From: Bartonella vinsonii subsp. vinsonii
GTDB taxonomy: Bacteria; Pseudomonadota; Alphaproteobacteria; Rhizobiales; Rhizobiaceae
Assembly: GCF_902825235.1 (NCBI RefSeq)
Contig: NZ_CADEAJ010000001.1
Coordinates: 251,096 to 315,095, forward strand
Length of the DNA stretch: 64,000 nucleotides
Direction of reading: 5' to 3'
The position numbers were made by a program, and so were the translations under genes. Of this stretch, positions 53,783 to 64,000 are shown piece after piece (within the stretch, counting starts at the first letter, position 1; the number at the start of each line of letters is the position of its first letter). The notes under the pieces were generated by a model, which was not told the origin of the DNA, ran no database searches, and saw only the letters and a list, made by a program, of their open reading frames with translations.

Positions 53783-56700
53783 ATGACCTATAAACCACGT
53801 GTCTTTTCTATTTCTACGGGAACTCCTTTTCTACCGCATTTTGTTGATGCACTATTTTCTGGTGCACTTATTGATAACTTTGCGCCCAATGGGGATATCC
53901 AAATGGCTCTTGCCGATACCCTCATTTATGTGCCAACACGTCGTGCTGCCCGCGCTTTACGTACAGCCTTTGTTGAAAGAAGCAATATAAAGTCAAGCTT
54001 TTTGCCAACCATTCGCCCTTTGGGAGATCTGGACGAAGAAAGTTTCCTTTTTGCAGAAAACCATACCAACACTCTATATCCTCCCATTGAAGAAAGTGAA
54101 CGTCTTCTGCTTTTAGCGCGCCTCATTCGTCCTTGGCGTGAAAACTTACCGGCTCATTTGCGTGCCATGTTTGGTACAGAAGAAGTGCTTATTCCTGCTC
54201 ACACTGCCGATGCAATTTGGCTTGCTCAAGATTTAGCAAAGTTAATGGATGAAATTGAAACAGAAGCAGCAGATTGGTCAAAACTGAATAAAATTGTTCC
54301 TGATATGGTAGCCGAATGGTGGCAAATAACACTCGATTTTCTTACCATTGTCACACAAAACTGGCCACAAATTTTACAAGAAAGACAACGAAGCAATCCT
54401 GTTGAATGGCGTAATCAAACTCTCAAAATGCATGCAGAAACTCTAAACCATACACAACCTCATAAACCTATCCTTGCAGCTGGTGTGTCAGGTTCTATTC
54501 CCGCAGTTTCTTATCTTTTAAAGGTCATTGCTTCTCTACCCAAAGGAGCTGTTGTTCTTCCTGGGCTTGATCTTCATATGGATGAAGAACAATGGGAGGC
54601 ATTAGGCACAACCAATAAAGAAAAGGCAACTTGTCATTCTTTTGATCATACAGCGAATATTTTTAGCCATCCTCAATATCATTTTAAAAAACTTCTCTCT
54701 CTCATGAAATGTCACCGCATTCATGTTCGTGAAATTGGTCAACAAAATCCCATAAAGAAAAAACGTACAGCGCTTTTATCAGAAGCATTTCGACCAGCTT
54801 CTACAACAGATAAGTGGGTACAGATTGTCCGTGATGATTATGAAGACCTTTGTGCAGATTGGTCATTCATTGAAGCTATCAACGAGCGCGAAGAAGCTCT
54901 TGCCATCGCCGTCGCTTTACGCAATGCCATTGAAGAACCTCAAAAAACTGCCGCTCTCATTACAAATGACCGCAATTTAGCACGCCGTGTTGCCGCTGAA
55001 TTACAGCGTTTTGGAATTGAAGCAAATGATTCAGGAGGAATACCACTTGCACAAACATTGCCTTCAACCCTGTTAAGGCTTCTTTTAGAAAATGTGTTTC
55101 AACCTCATGATCCAATTGCTTTTCTTTCTCTTCTCAAACACCCACTCACAACACTTGAACAAAACCGTCACCGCTTACGCGAAATGGCAGAAAATTTTGA
55201 ACTCTTTGTTCTGCGAGGCAACACGAGCCGTATCAATTTTTGCGAATGCAACCAATTTCTTGAAAAGTGGATAGAAACACATTTCCACAATACTTCTGAA
55301 ATCAATGCCCTTGATCAACAGAAATGCGAAGAAGCACAGCTCCTTTGTCATCTTTTGAGTCAAGCTATTGAACCTTTAGCATCTCTCGTGAAACAAAAGA
55401 AAGAATGCACTATCAATGAAGTCGCAATAGCAACAATTGAAGTTTTTGAAAATTTTGGGCGTGATGAAAATAATACTCTTGAACATCTTTATCAACATGA
55501 AGCAGGACAAGCTTTAGCATCTTTTTTGCGTGAATTGGTCAGTGATCAATCAGAATTAACATTTCCTCTTTGCGAATGGCCCGCCATATTTTCAGCTCTT
55601 ATAGCCACCCGTTCTGTAACACCTTCCCCCGGAGGACATCCACGTTTATTCATTTGGGGCACGTTGGAATCACGTCTGCAAACGGTTGATACGGTGGTTA
55701 TCGGCGGACTTAATGAAGGATCATGGCCCATAGCAACCCGCAATGATGCTTTTTTATCGCGGCCGATGAAAATGATGTTAACTCTTGAACCACCAGAACA
55801 GCGTATTGGTCTTTCCGCACATGATTTTCAATGGGCTATGGGAATGAATAAAGTCGTGATGAGTCGAGCGATAAGGGTTAATCATGCTCCTTCACTTCCT
55901 TCACGCTGGTTACAACGTTTAGAAACAGTAATAGGAAAACAGGTTTGGAAACAAATCCGTGCCCGAGGAGAATGTTTTCTCCATTGGGCAAAAATGCTCG
56001 ATAGTACAAATATGATCGCTTGTGCAGAGCGCCCTTGCCCTGTACCGCCCCTTAATATGCGTCCTCGCCATTTTTCAGTCACTGAAATAGCAACCTTGCG
56101 GTATGATCCTTATGCCATCTATGCTAAAAAAATCTTGCGTCTTAAACCGCTTAAGGCGCTTATCTATCATCCTAGTGCTTCTGAGCGTGGAATACTTTAT
56201 CACGCTATTCTTGCTGCTTTTGGTACACAAATAAAGAATCTAAATGCCGCAAATGCGTTGGATGCCTTGCTCACTCTTGGACGACAAGAATTTGATAAGT
56301 TCAATTTACCTGCCGATGTTGAAACAATCTGGTGGACAAATTTTGAAAACCTTGCTCCTTTCATTCTTCAGTGGGAACAAAGTCTAGAGCCCCGAGAACG
56401 ACATACCGAAGTCGCATCACAAAAAATACCGATAGGTACAACAGGTGTAACTCTTTCAGGACGCGCTGATCGTATTGATGTTTTGCCAGAAAAAATGGTG
56501 GAAATCCTTGATTTTAAAACAAGTACGCCTCCCTCATCAACACAAGTTCGTCATTTATTATTTCCACAATTGGCACTGGAAGCAGCTTTGCTCATGAAAG
56601 GAGCCTTTACAGATTTTCAAAATCTTACCCCTTCAAATCTATTTTACATTCCCCTCAATGGAAAAAGGGAAATCACTCCCAAATCAATTTTTTCAAAGAA

Positions 56701-56905
56701 AGGGGAAAAAGAGCACCAAAATGTCATTAGTCTCAGTGAAAAAGCATGGGAACATCTTATCACATTAATGGAATATTATAAAAATCCACAGCAAGGCTAC
56801 CTTTCACACGCAGTCCCTTTCAAAAAAGACTATGAAGGTGATTATGACCATCTGGCACGCTTATGGGAATGGTCTCATGGTTTTCATAATGGAGGTCAAT
56901 CATGA
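53783..56905 (+). CDS. addB: Double-strand break repair protein AddB
   Basis: Subunit of the AddAB helicase-nuclease that resects double-strand breaks and loads RecA; it replaces RecBCD in alphaproteobacteria. The 1040-residue protein has a helicase-like core without a clear Walker A, as usual for the alphaproteobacterial AddB, and a C-terminal PD-(D/E)xK nuclease with GRADRIDVLPEK and EILDFKTSTPP near 895-920. Its stop overlaps the addA start (ATGA). The ATG at 53783 follows the amgK fossil. Confidence 0.95.
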   Translation: MTYKPRVFSISTGTPFLPHFVDALFSGALIDNFAPNGDIQMALADTLIYVPTRRAARALRTAFVERSNIKSSFLPTIRPLGDLDEESFLFAENHTNTLYPPIEESERLLLLARLIRPWRENLPAHLRAMFGTEEVLIPAHTADAIWLAQDLAKLMDEIETEAADWSKLNKIVPDMVAEWWQITLDFLTIVTQNWPQILQERQRSNPVEWRNQTLKMHAETLNHTQPHKPILAAGVSGSIPAVSYLLKVIASLPKGAVVLPGLDLHMDEEQWEALGTTNKEKATCHSFDHTANIFSHPQYHFKKLLSLMKCHRIHVREIGQQNPIKKKRTALLSEAFRPASTTDKWVQIVRDDYEDLCADWSFIEAINEREEALAIAVALRNAIEEPQKTAALITNDRNLARRVAAELQRFGIEANDSGGIPLAQTLPSTLLRLLLENVFQPHDPIAFLSLLKHPLTTLEQNRHRLREMAENFELFVLRGNTSRINFCECNQFLEKWIETHFHNTSEINALDQQKCEEAQLLCHLLSQAIEPLASLVKQKKECTINEVAIATIEVFENFGRDENNTLEHLYQHEAGQALASFLRELVSDQSELTFPLCEWPAIFSALIATRSVTPSPGGHPRLFIWGTLESRLQTVDTVVIGGLNEGSWPIATRNDAFLSRPMKMMLTLEPPEQRIGLSAHDFQWAMGMNKVVMSRAIRVNHAPSLPSRWLQRLETVIGKQVWKQIRARGECFLHWAKMLDSTNMIACAERPCPVPPLNMRPRHFSVTEIATLRYDPYAIYAKKILRLKPLKALIYHPSASERGILYHAILAAFGTQIKNLNAANALDALLTLGRQEFDKFNLPADVETIWWTNFENLAPFILQWEQSLEPRERHTEVASQKIPIGTTGVTLSGRADRIDVLPEKMVEILDFKTSTPPSSTQVRHLLFPQLALEAALLMKGAFTDFQNLTPSNLFYIPLNGKREITPKSIFSKKGEKEHQNVISLSEKAWEHLITLMEYYKNPQQGYLSHAVPFKKDYEGDYDHLARLWEWSHGFHNGGQS

Positions 56906-59900
56906 CTCCTTTTTCTATTCCTGAAGCAGCCCTCGATGCACAGGCAACAGCAACACACCCCCAAAAAAACGTATGGGTTTCTGCAAATGCAGGTTCTGGA
57001 AAAACACACGTTTTAAGCGAACGTGTTATCCGTTTGCTTTTAAATGGTACCCCTCCAGCACGTATTTTATGCCTCACTTATACGAGAGCCGCTGCCGCTG
57101 TTATGCAATCGCGAATTTTTCGCACACTTTCCAGTTGGAACGAACTTGATGATGACCAGCTGCAAAAAACCTTATCACAGCTCGAAAACAAACCCATCAA
57201 TGCGCAAAAATTAACCTATGCACGCCAACTCTTCGCTCGTGCCCTTGAAACACCTGGTGGCTTAAAAATCCAAACTATTCATGCCTTTTGCGAATCTCTC
57301 TTGCATCAATTTATGCTAGAAGCCAATATTGCAGGGCATTTCGAACTCATAGATGATATCAACCGAAAAAAATTATTACAAGAAGCCCGCTGCCAACTTT
57401 TGAAGCATAATGATGCACAACACGCTTTGAAACAACTGTTTAAGGTTATCAGTGAACACAGTTTTAATCAATTGCTGTATGAAGCAACTGAAAAGCAACA
57501 TAAACTATCTGATTTTTTATCCTCTCTTCTCTCTGAAAATGGAGAGGAACAATTGCGTGCGCTGTTTAATTTAGCGCCTGATGATACAAACCAGCAGCTA
57601 CTGGAAAAAATTCAACAGACTGCTCGCCTGCCCCTGTATGCTCTTACACATTGCAAAACTCACGGCAACCAGAATCTTAAGGATATAGTTGCGAAATTTT
57701 CTCAATTAGCAGAAACTTCTGATGAAACAAAGATTATCAACATTATTTCCGATATTTATTTCAAAACGACAGGCGCCCCCCGTAATTTCTCACGTTTAGC
57801 GCGTAAAAAAACAGATGAAATTTGGCCCTTTGTCCAAAAAGAAATAGAAGATAAACAAAGTAAACTTTCTGTTCTTTTAGAAAAATATCAATGCGTAAAA
57901 ATCCTCGAACTCAATATAGCTGCTTTTCAGCTTTGTGCCATCTATCTCAAAATTTATGCAAATTTAAAAAAATCCAATGGTTTTTTAAATTTTGATGATC
58001 TCATTGAGCGGACACTCCATTTGTTACAACGAAAAGGTGCTAGCCAATGGGTACACTATAAACTTGATCTTGGTCTTGATCATATTTTGCTTGATGAAGC
58101 ACAAGATACAAACCCTGAGCAATGGAAAATTATTCAACTTTTAGCGCAAGAATTTTTCACAGGTCATGGTCAACGTACAAATACCCGTACTCTTTTTGCT
58201 GTTGGAGATGAAAAACAATCTATTTATTCTTTTCAAGGCGCTGCTCCAGAAAATTTTGCTGCAAATGGGAGAATGATCCAAAAAAAAGCAGAACAAGCGA
58301 AGCAGAAATTTGAAAAAATACAACTGAATTATTCTTTTCGTTCTACTGCTGATGTCCTTAAAAGTGTCGATCTTGTTTTTGAAACACCAGAAAATTACAA
58401 AGGGCTTTCAGCAGAAAATACCAAAACAGTGCACGAAGCTATTCGTATTCACAGCCCCGGTGAAGTTATTTTATGGGATGCATTTTCTAAAGAAACTCAT
58501 GAATTTCCTGACGATTGGCATTTAACTGTTGATCAGTTAGATACGCCGGAAGTACATCTGGCGGAAAAAATTGCTGAAACCATCGCAAACTGGTTACAGA
58601 AAGGAGAAATGCTTCCAGCAAAAGGGCGCTTAATGCGTGCAAGTGATATCATGGTTTTGGTTCGCAAGCGCGATGAATTCGTCTCTGCGCTTTCTCGTAC
58701 ACTTAAACAACATAATATTCCCGTAGCTGGTGCTGACCGTTTACAGCTTACCAACCACATTAGTGTGCGTGATTTAATGGCACTTGCACGCTTTGTCTTG
58801 CAACCACAAGATGATCTCTCTCTTGCTTGTGTTTTAAAAAGTCCACTTTTTTCACTTAGCGAAGAAGAACTTTATCAGCTTGCAGCACACCGTACAGATT
58901 CCCTTTGGCAAAGCCTATGTACATATGCCTCATTGCATACATCTTTTCAACATGCCTTTGAAACCTTAAGCCACTATCGCGCTCTCGTGGATAAAATACC
59001 AGTTTTTGAATTCTATAGCCATATTTTGAACAATGATAAGGGACGACAAAAAATTCTAGCCCGTTTAGGATCTGAAGCAAATGACGTGCTCGATGCTTTT
59101 ATGGATTACACACTCACGATCCAGAAAACAGGCTTACCAGGATTGCAAGCTTTTTTGGAAACATTAAGTGTAAGCGAACCAGAAATTAAACGTGAGTTTG
59201 ATCAAAACCACGAAGAAGTCCGTATTATGACGGTTCATGCTGCTAAAGGATTGGAAGCTGCTGTTGTTTTTCTCGTCGACCCAGGGAGTGCTGTTTGGCA
59301 TTCTCAACATGCACCACACCTTCTGAAAGTTCCCTTAAACAAGAAACAATTAAGCGACCAACAAACTTTTATCTGGCGTCCTAACGCAGAATTCAGTACC
59401 CCCCCCTCTGAAAAAGCACTTTCGCATTTAAAAGAACGTGCAGAAGAAGAATATAAACGCCTTCTCTATGTAGGCATGACACGCGCTGAAGATCGATTAT
59501 TTATTTGTGGATATAAAAGAGAGAAATCCCCCTCTCATACGTGGCTACAATTGGTAAAAAAAGCTCTTGAACCACACGCAGTGCCAATAAAAGGTCCTGC
59601 AGAAGATATTGCAGCTTGGCGTTATTGCATCACACCTTCTTCTGCCCCTATAAACCAAGAAGTATCCTGCACTGATAGCTTGGCACTTCCGCCTTTACCG
59701 GATTTTTTCTTCCATAAAGTACCCGTAGAACCAGCCCTGCCAAAACCATTAAGACCCTCTGTTGCGAGTCTCTCTATTGAGGCTGATGCGGAGATTTTTT
59801 CCAATACAAAACAGCTTAGCATTTCACCTGTTTTAGGAGAAACAAACACCAACAGAGCTTTTTCCATTGAATATGGGAATATTGTGCATCGATTGCTACA

Positions 59901-60375
59901 ATATCTACCCAATTGCCCTCTCGAAAAACGTCGAGATTACGCCCAACACTATCTCAATACAAAAACCTCTCATTGGCATGAATCCCAAAGGGAAGAAGCA
60001 CTTCATCATGTTTGGCAGATACTAGATCATTCCTACCTCAAACCCCTCTTTTCTGTCAATTCACGTGCTGAAGTCTCTCTCATGGGTCTTGTAAAAGTTC
60101 GTGGTAAAGAACAATCAATTTCCGGTCAAATTGACCGTCTATACATCACACAAGGCAGCATTATCTTTGCTGATTTTAAAACTGGAACACCACCAGAAAG
60201 CGAAGCTGCTATCGCTCCACGCTATTTGTTGCAAATGGCCCTTTACCAAAAGCTGCTACAGGCTATTTATCCAAGCAAAGATGTCCAAGCTCTTCTTGTC
60301 TACAGTAAAGAAATAAAAATTTTTAAACTTTCTTCAGAAAAACTCGAGGTGCTTCTTGATGAAATTGCTTCATAA
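56902..60375 (+). CDS. addA: Double-strand break repair helicase AddA
   Basis: UvrD-like helicase and nuclease partner of AddB, 1157 residues. Helicase motif I is VSANAGSGKTHVL near 26-38, motif Ia/Ib LTYTRAAAAVM, motif II LLDEAQDTNPEQW, motif III GDEKQSIYSFQGA, motif V MTVHAAKGLEA and motif VI YVGMTRAEDRL. The C-terminal nuclease has GQIDRLYIT and IIFADFKTGTPP. It overlaps addB by four bases and precedes trxA. All motifs are intact. Confidence 0.97.
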   Translation: MTPFSIPEAALDAQATATHPQKNVWVSANAGSGKTHVLSERVIRLLLNGTPPARILCLTYTRAAAAVMQSRIFRTLSSWNELDDDQLQKTLSQLENKPINAQKLTYARQLFARALETPGGLKIQTIHAFCESLLHQFMLEANIAGHFELIDDINRKKLLQEARCQLLKHNDAQHALKQLFKVISEHSFNQLLYEATEKQHKLSDFLSSLLSENGEEQLRALFNLAPDDTNQQLLEKIQQTARLPLYALTHCKTHGNQNLKDIVAKFSQLAETSDETKIINIISDIYFKTTGAPRNFSRLARKKTDEIWPFVQKEIEDKQSKLSVLLEKYQCVKILELNIAAFQLCAIYLKIYANLKKSNGFLNFDDLIERTLHLLQRKGASQWVHYKLDLGLDHILLDEAQDTNPEQWKIIQLLAQEFFTGHGQRTNTRTLFAVGDEKQSIYSFQGAAPENFAANGRMIQKKAEQAKQKFEKIQLNYSFRSTADVLKSVDLVFETPENYKGLSAENTKTVHEAIRIHSPGEVILWDAFSKETHEFPDDWHLTVDQLDTPEVHLAEKIAETIANWLQKGEMLPAKGRLMRASDIMVLVRKRDEFVSALSRTLKQHNIPVAGADRLQLTNHISVRDLMALARFVLQPQDDLSLACVLKSPLFSLSEEELYQLAAHRTDSLWQSLCTYASLHTSFQHAFETLSHYRALVDKIPVFEFYSHILNNDKGRQKILARLGSEANDVLDAFMDYTLTIQKTGLPGLQAFLETLSVSEPEIKREFDQNHEEVRIMTVHAAKGLEAAVVFLVDPGSAVWHSQHAPHLLKVPLNKKQLSDQQTFIWRPNAEFSTPPSEKALSHLKERAEEEYKRLLYVGMTRAEDRLFICGYKREKSPSHTWLQLVKKALEPHAVPIKGPAEDIAAWRYCITPSSAPINQEVSCTDSLALPPLPDFFFHKVPVEPALPKPLRPSVASLSIEADAEIFSNTKQLSISPVLGETNTNRAFSIEYGNIVHRLLQYLPNCPLEKRRDYAQHYLNTKTSHWHESQREEALHHVWQILDHSYLKPLFSVNSRAEVSLMGLVKVRGKEQSISGQIDRLYITQGSIIFADFKTGTPPESEAAIAPRYLLQMALYQKLLQAIYPSKDVQALLVYSKEIKIFKLSSEKLEVLLDEIAS

Positions 60376-60482
60376 ACCAAGAAAACCTTTTTCTATAAGA
60401 GTCCCTATAATTTATTTTTGCAATAACTTGATATGAATTGTTATCGTACCGATGTATAGAATTAGATATAAAGGATAAATTT

Positions 60483-60806
60483 ATGACATGTATAAAAGTT
60501 GATAAGAGCAATTTCGAAAATGAAGTCTTGACCTCTTGCACCCCTGTTGTCGTTGATTTTTGGGCAGAGTGGTGTGGCCCTTGTAAAATGATTGCTCCCA
60601 TTTTGGACGAAATTTCAGTAGAAATGCAAAATCAAGTTAAAATTGCTAAAGTGAATATTGATGAAAATCCGGAACTCGCTACCCAATATGGGGTACGCTC
60701 GATTCCTACCTTATTGATGTTTAAAAACGGAAATGTTTCATCAAATATGGTTGGAGCTGCTTCTAAGGGGCGTGTCTCTGAATGGATCAAAGAAGGGCTT
60801 GATTAA
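60483..60806 (+). CDS. trxA: Thioredoxin
   Basis: General cytoplasmic disulfide reductase of 107 residues, the standard length. The active site is [10 protein letters not shown] with Cys31 and Cys34, and the cis-proline segment is [13 protein letters not shown]. The ATG at 60483 has AAAGGA upstream; the frame open to 60438 is not needed. It lies about 110 bases after addA, as in other rhizobia, and ends at a strong terminator. Confidence 0.97.
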   Translation: MTCIKVDKSNFENEVLTSCTPVVVDFWAEWCGPCKMIAPILDEISVEMQNQVKIAKVNIDENPELATQYGVRSIPTLLMFKNGNVSSNMVGAASKGRVSEWIKEGLD

Positions 60807-60834
60807 ATTTGCCGATGACAGCTCTTACTACAAA

Positions 60835-60864
60835 GGAGAGGATTTTCACCTCTCCCTTTTTTTT
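60835..60864 (+). terminator. Rho-independent terminator of trxA
   Basis: A 7-bp stem GGAGAGG / CCTCTCC with a 7-base loop, followed by nine T. It lies 29 bases after the trxA stop and between convergent trxA and prfC. The clearest intrinsic terminator in the window. Confidence 0.9.
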
Positions 60865-60909
60865 GAATTTTATTAAAATAACCGCTTTTCCAATAGTAAA
60901 AGTTGCTGT

Positions 60910-62487
60910 TTATTCAGAGCGGATTTGATAATCTTTAAAAGCTGAAAATATTATTTTCGGTGCCCGTTCTGCTTCATAATTCAATGAGAAGTGATTTTCT
61001 GCCAAAAAGACTGCATCACCATCTAAATCATGAGCGATAGCAGAACGGTGATTGGTTAGAAATTTTTGTAATTCGTGTTTATCCTCTGAAGAAATCCAAC
61101 GGCATATACTAAAGCGCGCCGATTCAAAATTCACTGGCAAACCATATTCTATTTTCAGTCGTTCCTTTAAAACATCAATTTGCAAAGCACCAATTACGCC
61201 AATAAGAGAAGGTGATCCGTCGTCGGGAATAAAGAGCTGCACAACCCCTTCTTCAGCCATTTGCTGTAAAGCGTCTTTGAGTTTTTTTGCTTTCATCGGA
61301 TCGCCTAAACAAACACGACGTAAAATTTCTGGTGCAAAATTAGGGACGCCCTTAAAGAGGATGTCTTCTCCTTCAGTCAAAGTATCACCAATGCGCAACG
61401 TTCCATGATTGGGAATTCCTACAATATCACCAGCATAAGCTTGATCTGCAATTTGCCGCGAGCGCGCAAAGAAAAATTGTGGAGCAGAAAGCGTCATCGA
61501 TTTTCCTGTTCGTACCAACTTTGTCTTCATGCCACGCTCAAGTGTTCCCGAACAGACCCGAAAGAATGCAATACGATCACGGTGATTGGGATCCATATTT
61601 GCCTGAATCTTAAAAACAAATCCCGTCATTTTAGATTCCATGGCCATGACATTGCGTTGATCTGTGCTCTGATCACGAGGGCTTTGGCCAAAATCAATGA
61701 GCGCATTGATTAAATCTCGAACACCAAAATTGCGTAAAGCTGAACCAAAATAAACCGGAGTCATATGTCCTTCACGGAAAGCTTGAAGATCAAAATTTTT
61801 GCAAGCATTTCGCGCAAGCTCTACGCTTTCGATAAAAGATAAGCGTTGGTTTTCTGGAAGCAAATTTGCAACCTCATCTGGTCCAGAAACCATTTGTTGC
61901 ATTACCTCATCATCTTTTTGACGAAAACGATTATGATGAAGATCAAATGTTCCAACAAAATCTTTACCCGTACCGATTGGCCATGTTATTGGTGCGGTAT
62001 CAAGAGCGAGCTTTTCTTCAATTTCATCTAAAAGCTCTATAGGATCACGTGCTTCTCTATCCATTTTGTTGATAAAAGTAACAATAGGAATATCTCGCAT
62101 CCGACACACCTCAAACAATTTCAGTGTTCTAGGCTCAATTCCACGCGCACCATCTAGCACCATGATAGCACTATCAACAGCTGTAAGCGTGCGATATGTA
62201 TCGTCCGCAAAATCCTCATGTCCTGGGGTATCTAACAAATTAAAGATATGATCTTCATATTCAAACGTCATCACCGATGTTACAACTGAAATACCACGAT
62301 CACGTTCAATATTCATCCAGTCAGAGCGGGTTTGAATACGGTCCTTTTTTGCTTTCACCTCACCGGCAAGCTGAATCGCACCACCAAACAATAAAAGCTT
62401 TTCTGTTAATGTTGTTTTCCCCGCATCTGGGTGAGCAATGATTGCAAATGTGCGACGCCGTTTTACTTCTTGCGCTCTCTTTTCCAT
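60910..62487 (-). CDS. prfC: Peptide chain release factor 3
   Basis: Translational GTPase that removes RF1 and RF2 from the ribosome after peptide release. The 525-residue protein has P-loop AHPDAGKTTL at about 18-27, DTPGHEDF near 89-96 and NKMD near 143-146, plus RF3-specific C-terminal domains. Its ATG overlaps the lysS stop by one base (TAATG), so prfC is translated from the lysS mRNA. That links release factor 3 to an aminoacyl-tRNA synthetase gene. Length is normal. Confidence 0.97.
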   Translation of the reverse strand: MEKRAQEVKRRRTFAIIAHPDAGKTTLTEKLLLFGGAIQLAGEVKAKKDRIQTRSDWMNIERDRGISVVTSVMTFEYEDHIFNLLDTPGHEDFADDTYRTLTAVDSAIMVLDGARGIEPRTLKLFEVCRMRDIPIVTFINKMDREARDPIELLDEIEEKLALDTAPITWPIGTGKDFVGTFDLHHNRFRQKDDEVMQQMVSGPDEVANLLPENQRLSFIESVELARNACKNFDLQAFREGHMTPVYFGSALRNFGVRDLINALIDFGQSPRDQSTDQRNVMAMESKMTGFVFKIQANMDPNHRDRIAFFRVCSGTLERGMKTKLVRTGKSMTLSAPQFFFARSRQIADQAYAGDIVGIPNHGTLRIGDTLTEGEDILFKGVPNFAPEILRRVCLGDPMKAKKLKDALQQMAEEGVVQLFIPDDGSPSLIGVIGALQIDVLKERLKIEYGLPVNFESARFSICRWISSEDKHELQKFLTNHRSAIAHDLDGDAVFLAENHFSLNYEAERAPKIIFSAFKDYQIRSE

Positions 62488-64000
62488 TATTCCACCATAG
62501 TCCGAGCAAGCGCTTCAGCAATCAGTGCACGCATTTCATTAATCCCATATAGTGCAATAAATGACCCCCATCGTGGTCCTCGTTCTTGTCCTAAAAGCAC
62601 TTCATACAACATTTGAAAAAAGACATTTGAAACACCGGGCCCCCCTTCAGGGCTTTTCTTGCTATGGTCTTGATAGCGTTCCGTTAAACGCGCAACATCA
62701 AGAAGCATATTTTGAAGCGTGTTTCCATCAACAGTTTCAGGCAAATTGGCTAATTTTACATCTATTTGCACTAATGTCGCACGTTCACTGTTATCAGGAA
62801 GGCGAAATTTTTTATTTGGTTTTACAAAGAGTTCAAAATATTTAATGGCAAATTGCACCAATTGATCAAGTGCTGGGTAAGTTTGTGGGCTAGCTCCCTT
62901 AGCATAGCGAGAAATAAAGCCCCAAAGAACCTCTTTATTTTCAGCATTTGAAGCGCTTACCAAATTCAAGAGCATAGCAAAGGATACAGGCAAATCAACT
63001 TGTGGAGGGCAACCACTATGGATATGCCATACAGGATTATTAAGCCGCTCTTGCCACTTTTGACGCCCATAGGCTGAAAGATGCGCGTAATATTCATCAA
63101 CTGCTTTTGGAATAACATCAAAATAAAGCCGTTTAGCTGTTTTGGGCTTTGAAAACATATAAAGCCCTAGACTTTCCGTCGGAGCATATGTTAACCACTC
63201 ATCAATGGTTAAGCCATTTCCCTTAGATTTAGAAATTTTCTGCCCCTTATCATCTAAAAAGAGCTCATAATTAAATCCTTCTGGTGGATTTCCACCAAGC
63301 ACTTTACAAATTTTAGAAGAAAGAGTGGTGGAATCGATAAGATCTTTTCCCGCCATTTCATAATCAATGCCAAGTGCTTTCCAACGCATTGCCCAATCCA
63401 CTTTCCATTGACACTTAACCTTGCCACCTGTAACTTCAGTTTCAATGGTTTCTCCCGTTTCAGGCTCAATATAGGTGACCGTACCTTTTTCAACATTACG
63501 AGCAATCATCGGAACTTGTAATACTTTCCCAGAAAATGGAGAAATCGGTAAAAAGAGAGAATAAGTAGCGCGACGTTCTTCACCCAATGTCGGCAAAACA
63601 ATTGCCATTACTTTGTCATAACAGCTCAGTATTTTTAAAAGTGTTTCATCAAAACGACCAGAAGTGTAATAATCTGTCGCGCTAGCAAATTCATAATCAA
63701 AACCAAAACGATCAAGAAAAGTGCGTAAACGCGCGTTATTTGCTGCTCCAAAAGAAGGATAATTATCCCCAAAAGGGTCTGGTACACAGCTAAGCGGTTG
63801 ACCAAGATAATTTTCCATTTTTTCGCGATCAGGGACATTATCAGGAACCTTACGCAACCCATCCATATCATCAGAAAAACAAAGAAGCTTTGTTTTTACT
63901 TTATTCTCAGTGAGAATATGGAAAGCATGACGCACCATGGTTGTACGCGCTACTTCCCCAAAGGTTCCAATATGCGGTAAACCAGAAGGACCATAGCCTG
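62487..64000 (-). CDS. lysS: Lysyl-tRNA synthetase, class I (5' end beyond window)
   Basis: Class I LysRS, typical of archaea and alphaproteobacteria and unrelated to the class II enzyme of E. coli. The frame stays open to the window end; the first visible residues are [20 protein letters not shown], containing the HIGH-type motif HIGT. The KMSKS equivalent is KISKSKGNG. The C-terminal anticodon-binding region ends with [14 protein letters not shown]. About 504 residues are visible; the N-terminal few dozen lie outside the window. The internal ATG at 63938 is not the start. Coupled to prfC downstream. Confidence 0.95.
   Translation of the reverse strand, partial: GYGPSGLPHIGTFGEVARTTMVRHAFHILTENKVKTKLLCFSDDMDGLRKVPDNVPDREKMENYLGQPLSCVPDPFGDNYPSFGAANNARLRTFLDRFGFDYEFASATDYYTSGRFDETLLKILSCYDKVMAIVLPTLGEERRATYSLFLPISPFSGKVLQVPMIARNVEKGTVTYIEPETGETIETEVTGGKVKCQWKVDWAMRWKALGIDYEMAGKDLIDSTTLSSKICKVLGGNPPEGFNYELFLDDKGQKISKSKGNGLTIDEWLTYAPTESLGLYMFSKPKTAKRLYFDVIPKAVDEYYAHLSAYGRQKWQERLNNPVWHIHSGCPPQVDLPVSFAMLLNLVSASNAENKEVLWGFISRYAKGASPQTYPALDQLVQFAIKYFELFVKPNKKFRLPDNSERATLVQIDVKLANLPETVDGNTLQNMLLDVARLTERYQDHSKKSPEGGPGVSNVFFQMLYEVLLGQERGPRWGSFIALYGINEMRALIAEALARTMVE

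Noticed and set aside
60421..60446. CAATAAC...GTTATCG inverted repeat before trxA
   Set aside because: Imperfect, AT-rich and short; cannot be told from chance without conservation data.

Overview
The window is a low-GC, AT-rich stretch of an alphaproteobacterial chromosome, almost certainly from Bartonella or a very close relative. Three things support this. Protein sequences and short gene strings match the rhizobial (Hyphomicrobiales) pattern: chvI/chvG-hprK-EIIA-HPr, ahcY-divL-tsaE-addB-addA-trxA, grpE-hrcA, rdgB-hemW, ubiE-ubiB-coaBC. The lysyl-tRNA synthetase is class I. Intergenic regions are long, AT-rich and contain decayed genes, as in a reducing host-restricted genome. It is mostly a housekeeping region. 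I see no prophage, secretion system, CRISPR array, rRNA or tRNA.

Layout. 1-8.1 kb (minus strand): lepA, a DMT-type exporter with argB, then dnaJ and dnaK. 9-10.1 kb: a periplasmic copper chaperone and a BON-LysM protein. 10.5-14.4 kb (plus): the envelope-stress two-component pair batR/batS (ChvI/ChvG type) and a regulatory PTS branch (hprK, EIIA-Man, HPr). 15-19.7 kb: thpR, then grpE and hrcA (minus) and rdgB-hemW (plus). 19.8-22.7 kb (minus): dapE, a YgjP-type metallopeptidase and an alpha/beta hydrolase. 22.9-25.4 kb: infC and a lipid-exporter-type ABC protein. 26-32.6 kb (minus): tamA-tamB for outer-membrane protein assembly. 33-35.4 kb: comM and an amino-acid-type binding protein. 36.3-42.7 kb (plus): gyrB, ubiE, ubiB, coaBC. 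43.1-47.7 kb (plus): a CysZ/EI24 membrane protein, a small membrane protein, accD, folC and an NDUFA9-like reductase. 48.7-60.8 kb (plus): ahcY, divL, tsaE, a pseudogene, addB, addA, trxA. 60.9-64 kb (minus): prfC and the truncated lysS.

Functional themes are protein quality control (DnaK, DnaJ, GrpE, HrcA), envelope sensing and biogenesis (BatRS, TamAB, MsbA-like), recombinational repair (AddAB), ubiquinone synthesis (UbiE, UbiB), CoA and folate metabolism, and translation (LepA, IF-3, RF3, LysRS).

I did not find a clearly new system. The points most worth a second look are: an AUU start codon for infC, in frame, preceded by a well-spaced Shine-Dalgarno and giving a rhizobial-type N-terminus; the fossil of an AmgK-like sugar kinase between tsaE and addB; a FitA-type ribbon-helix-helix domain fused in frame to CoaBC; a DivL-type pseudokinase with tyrosine in place of the phospho-histidine; and an AccD that lacks all four zinc-finger cysteines.
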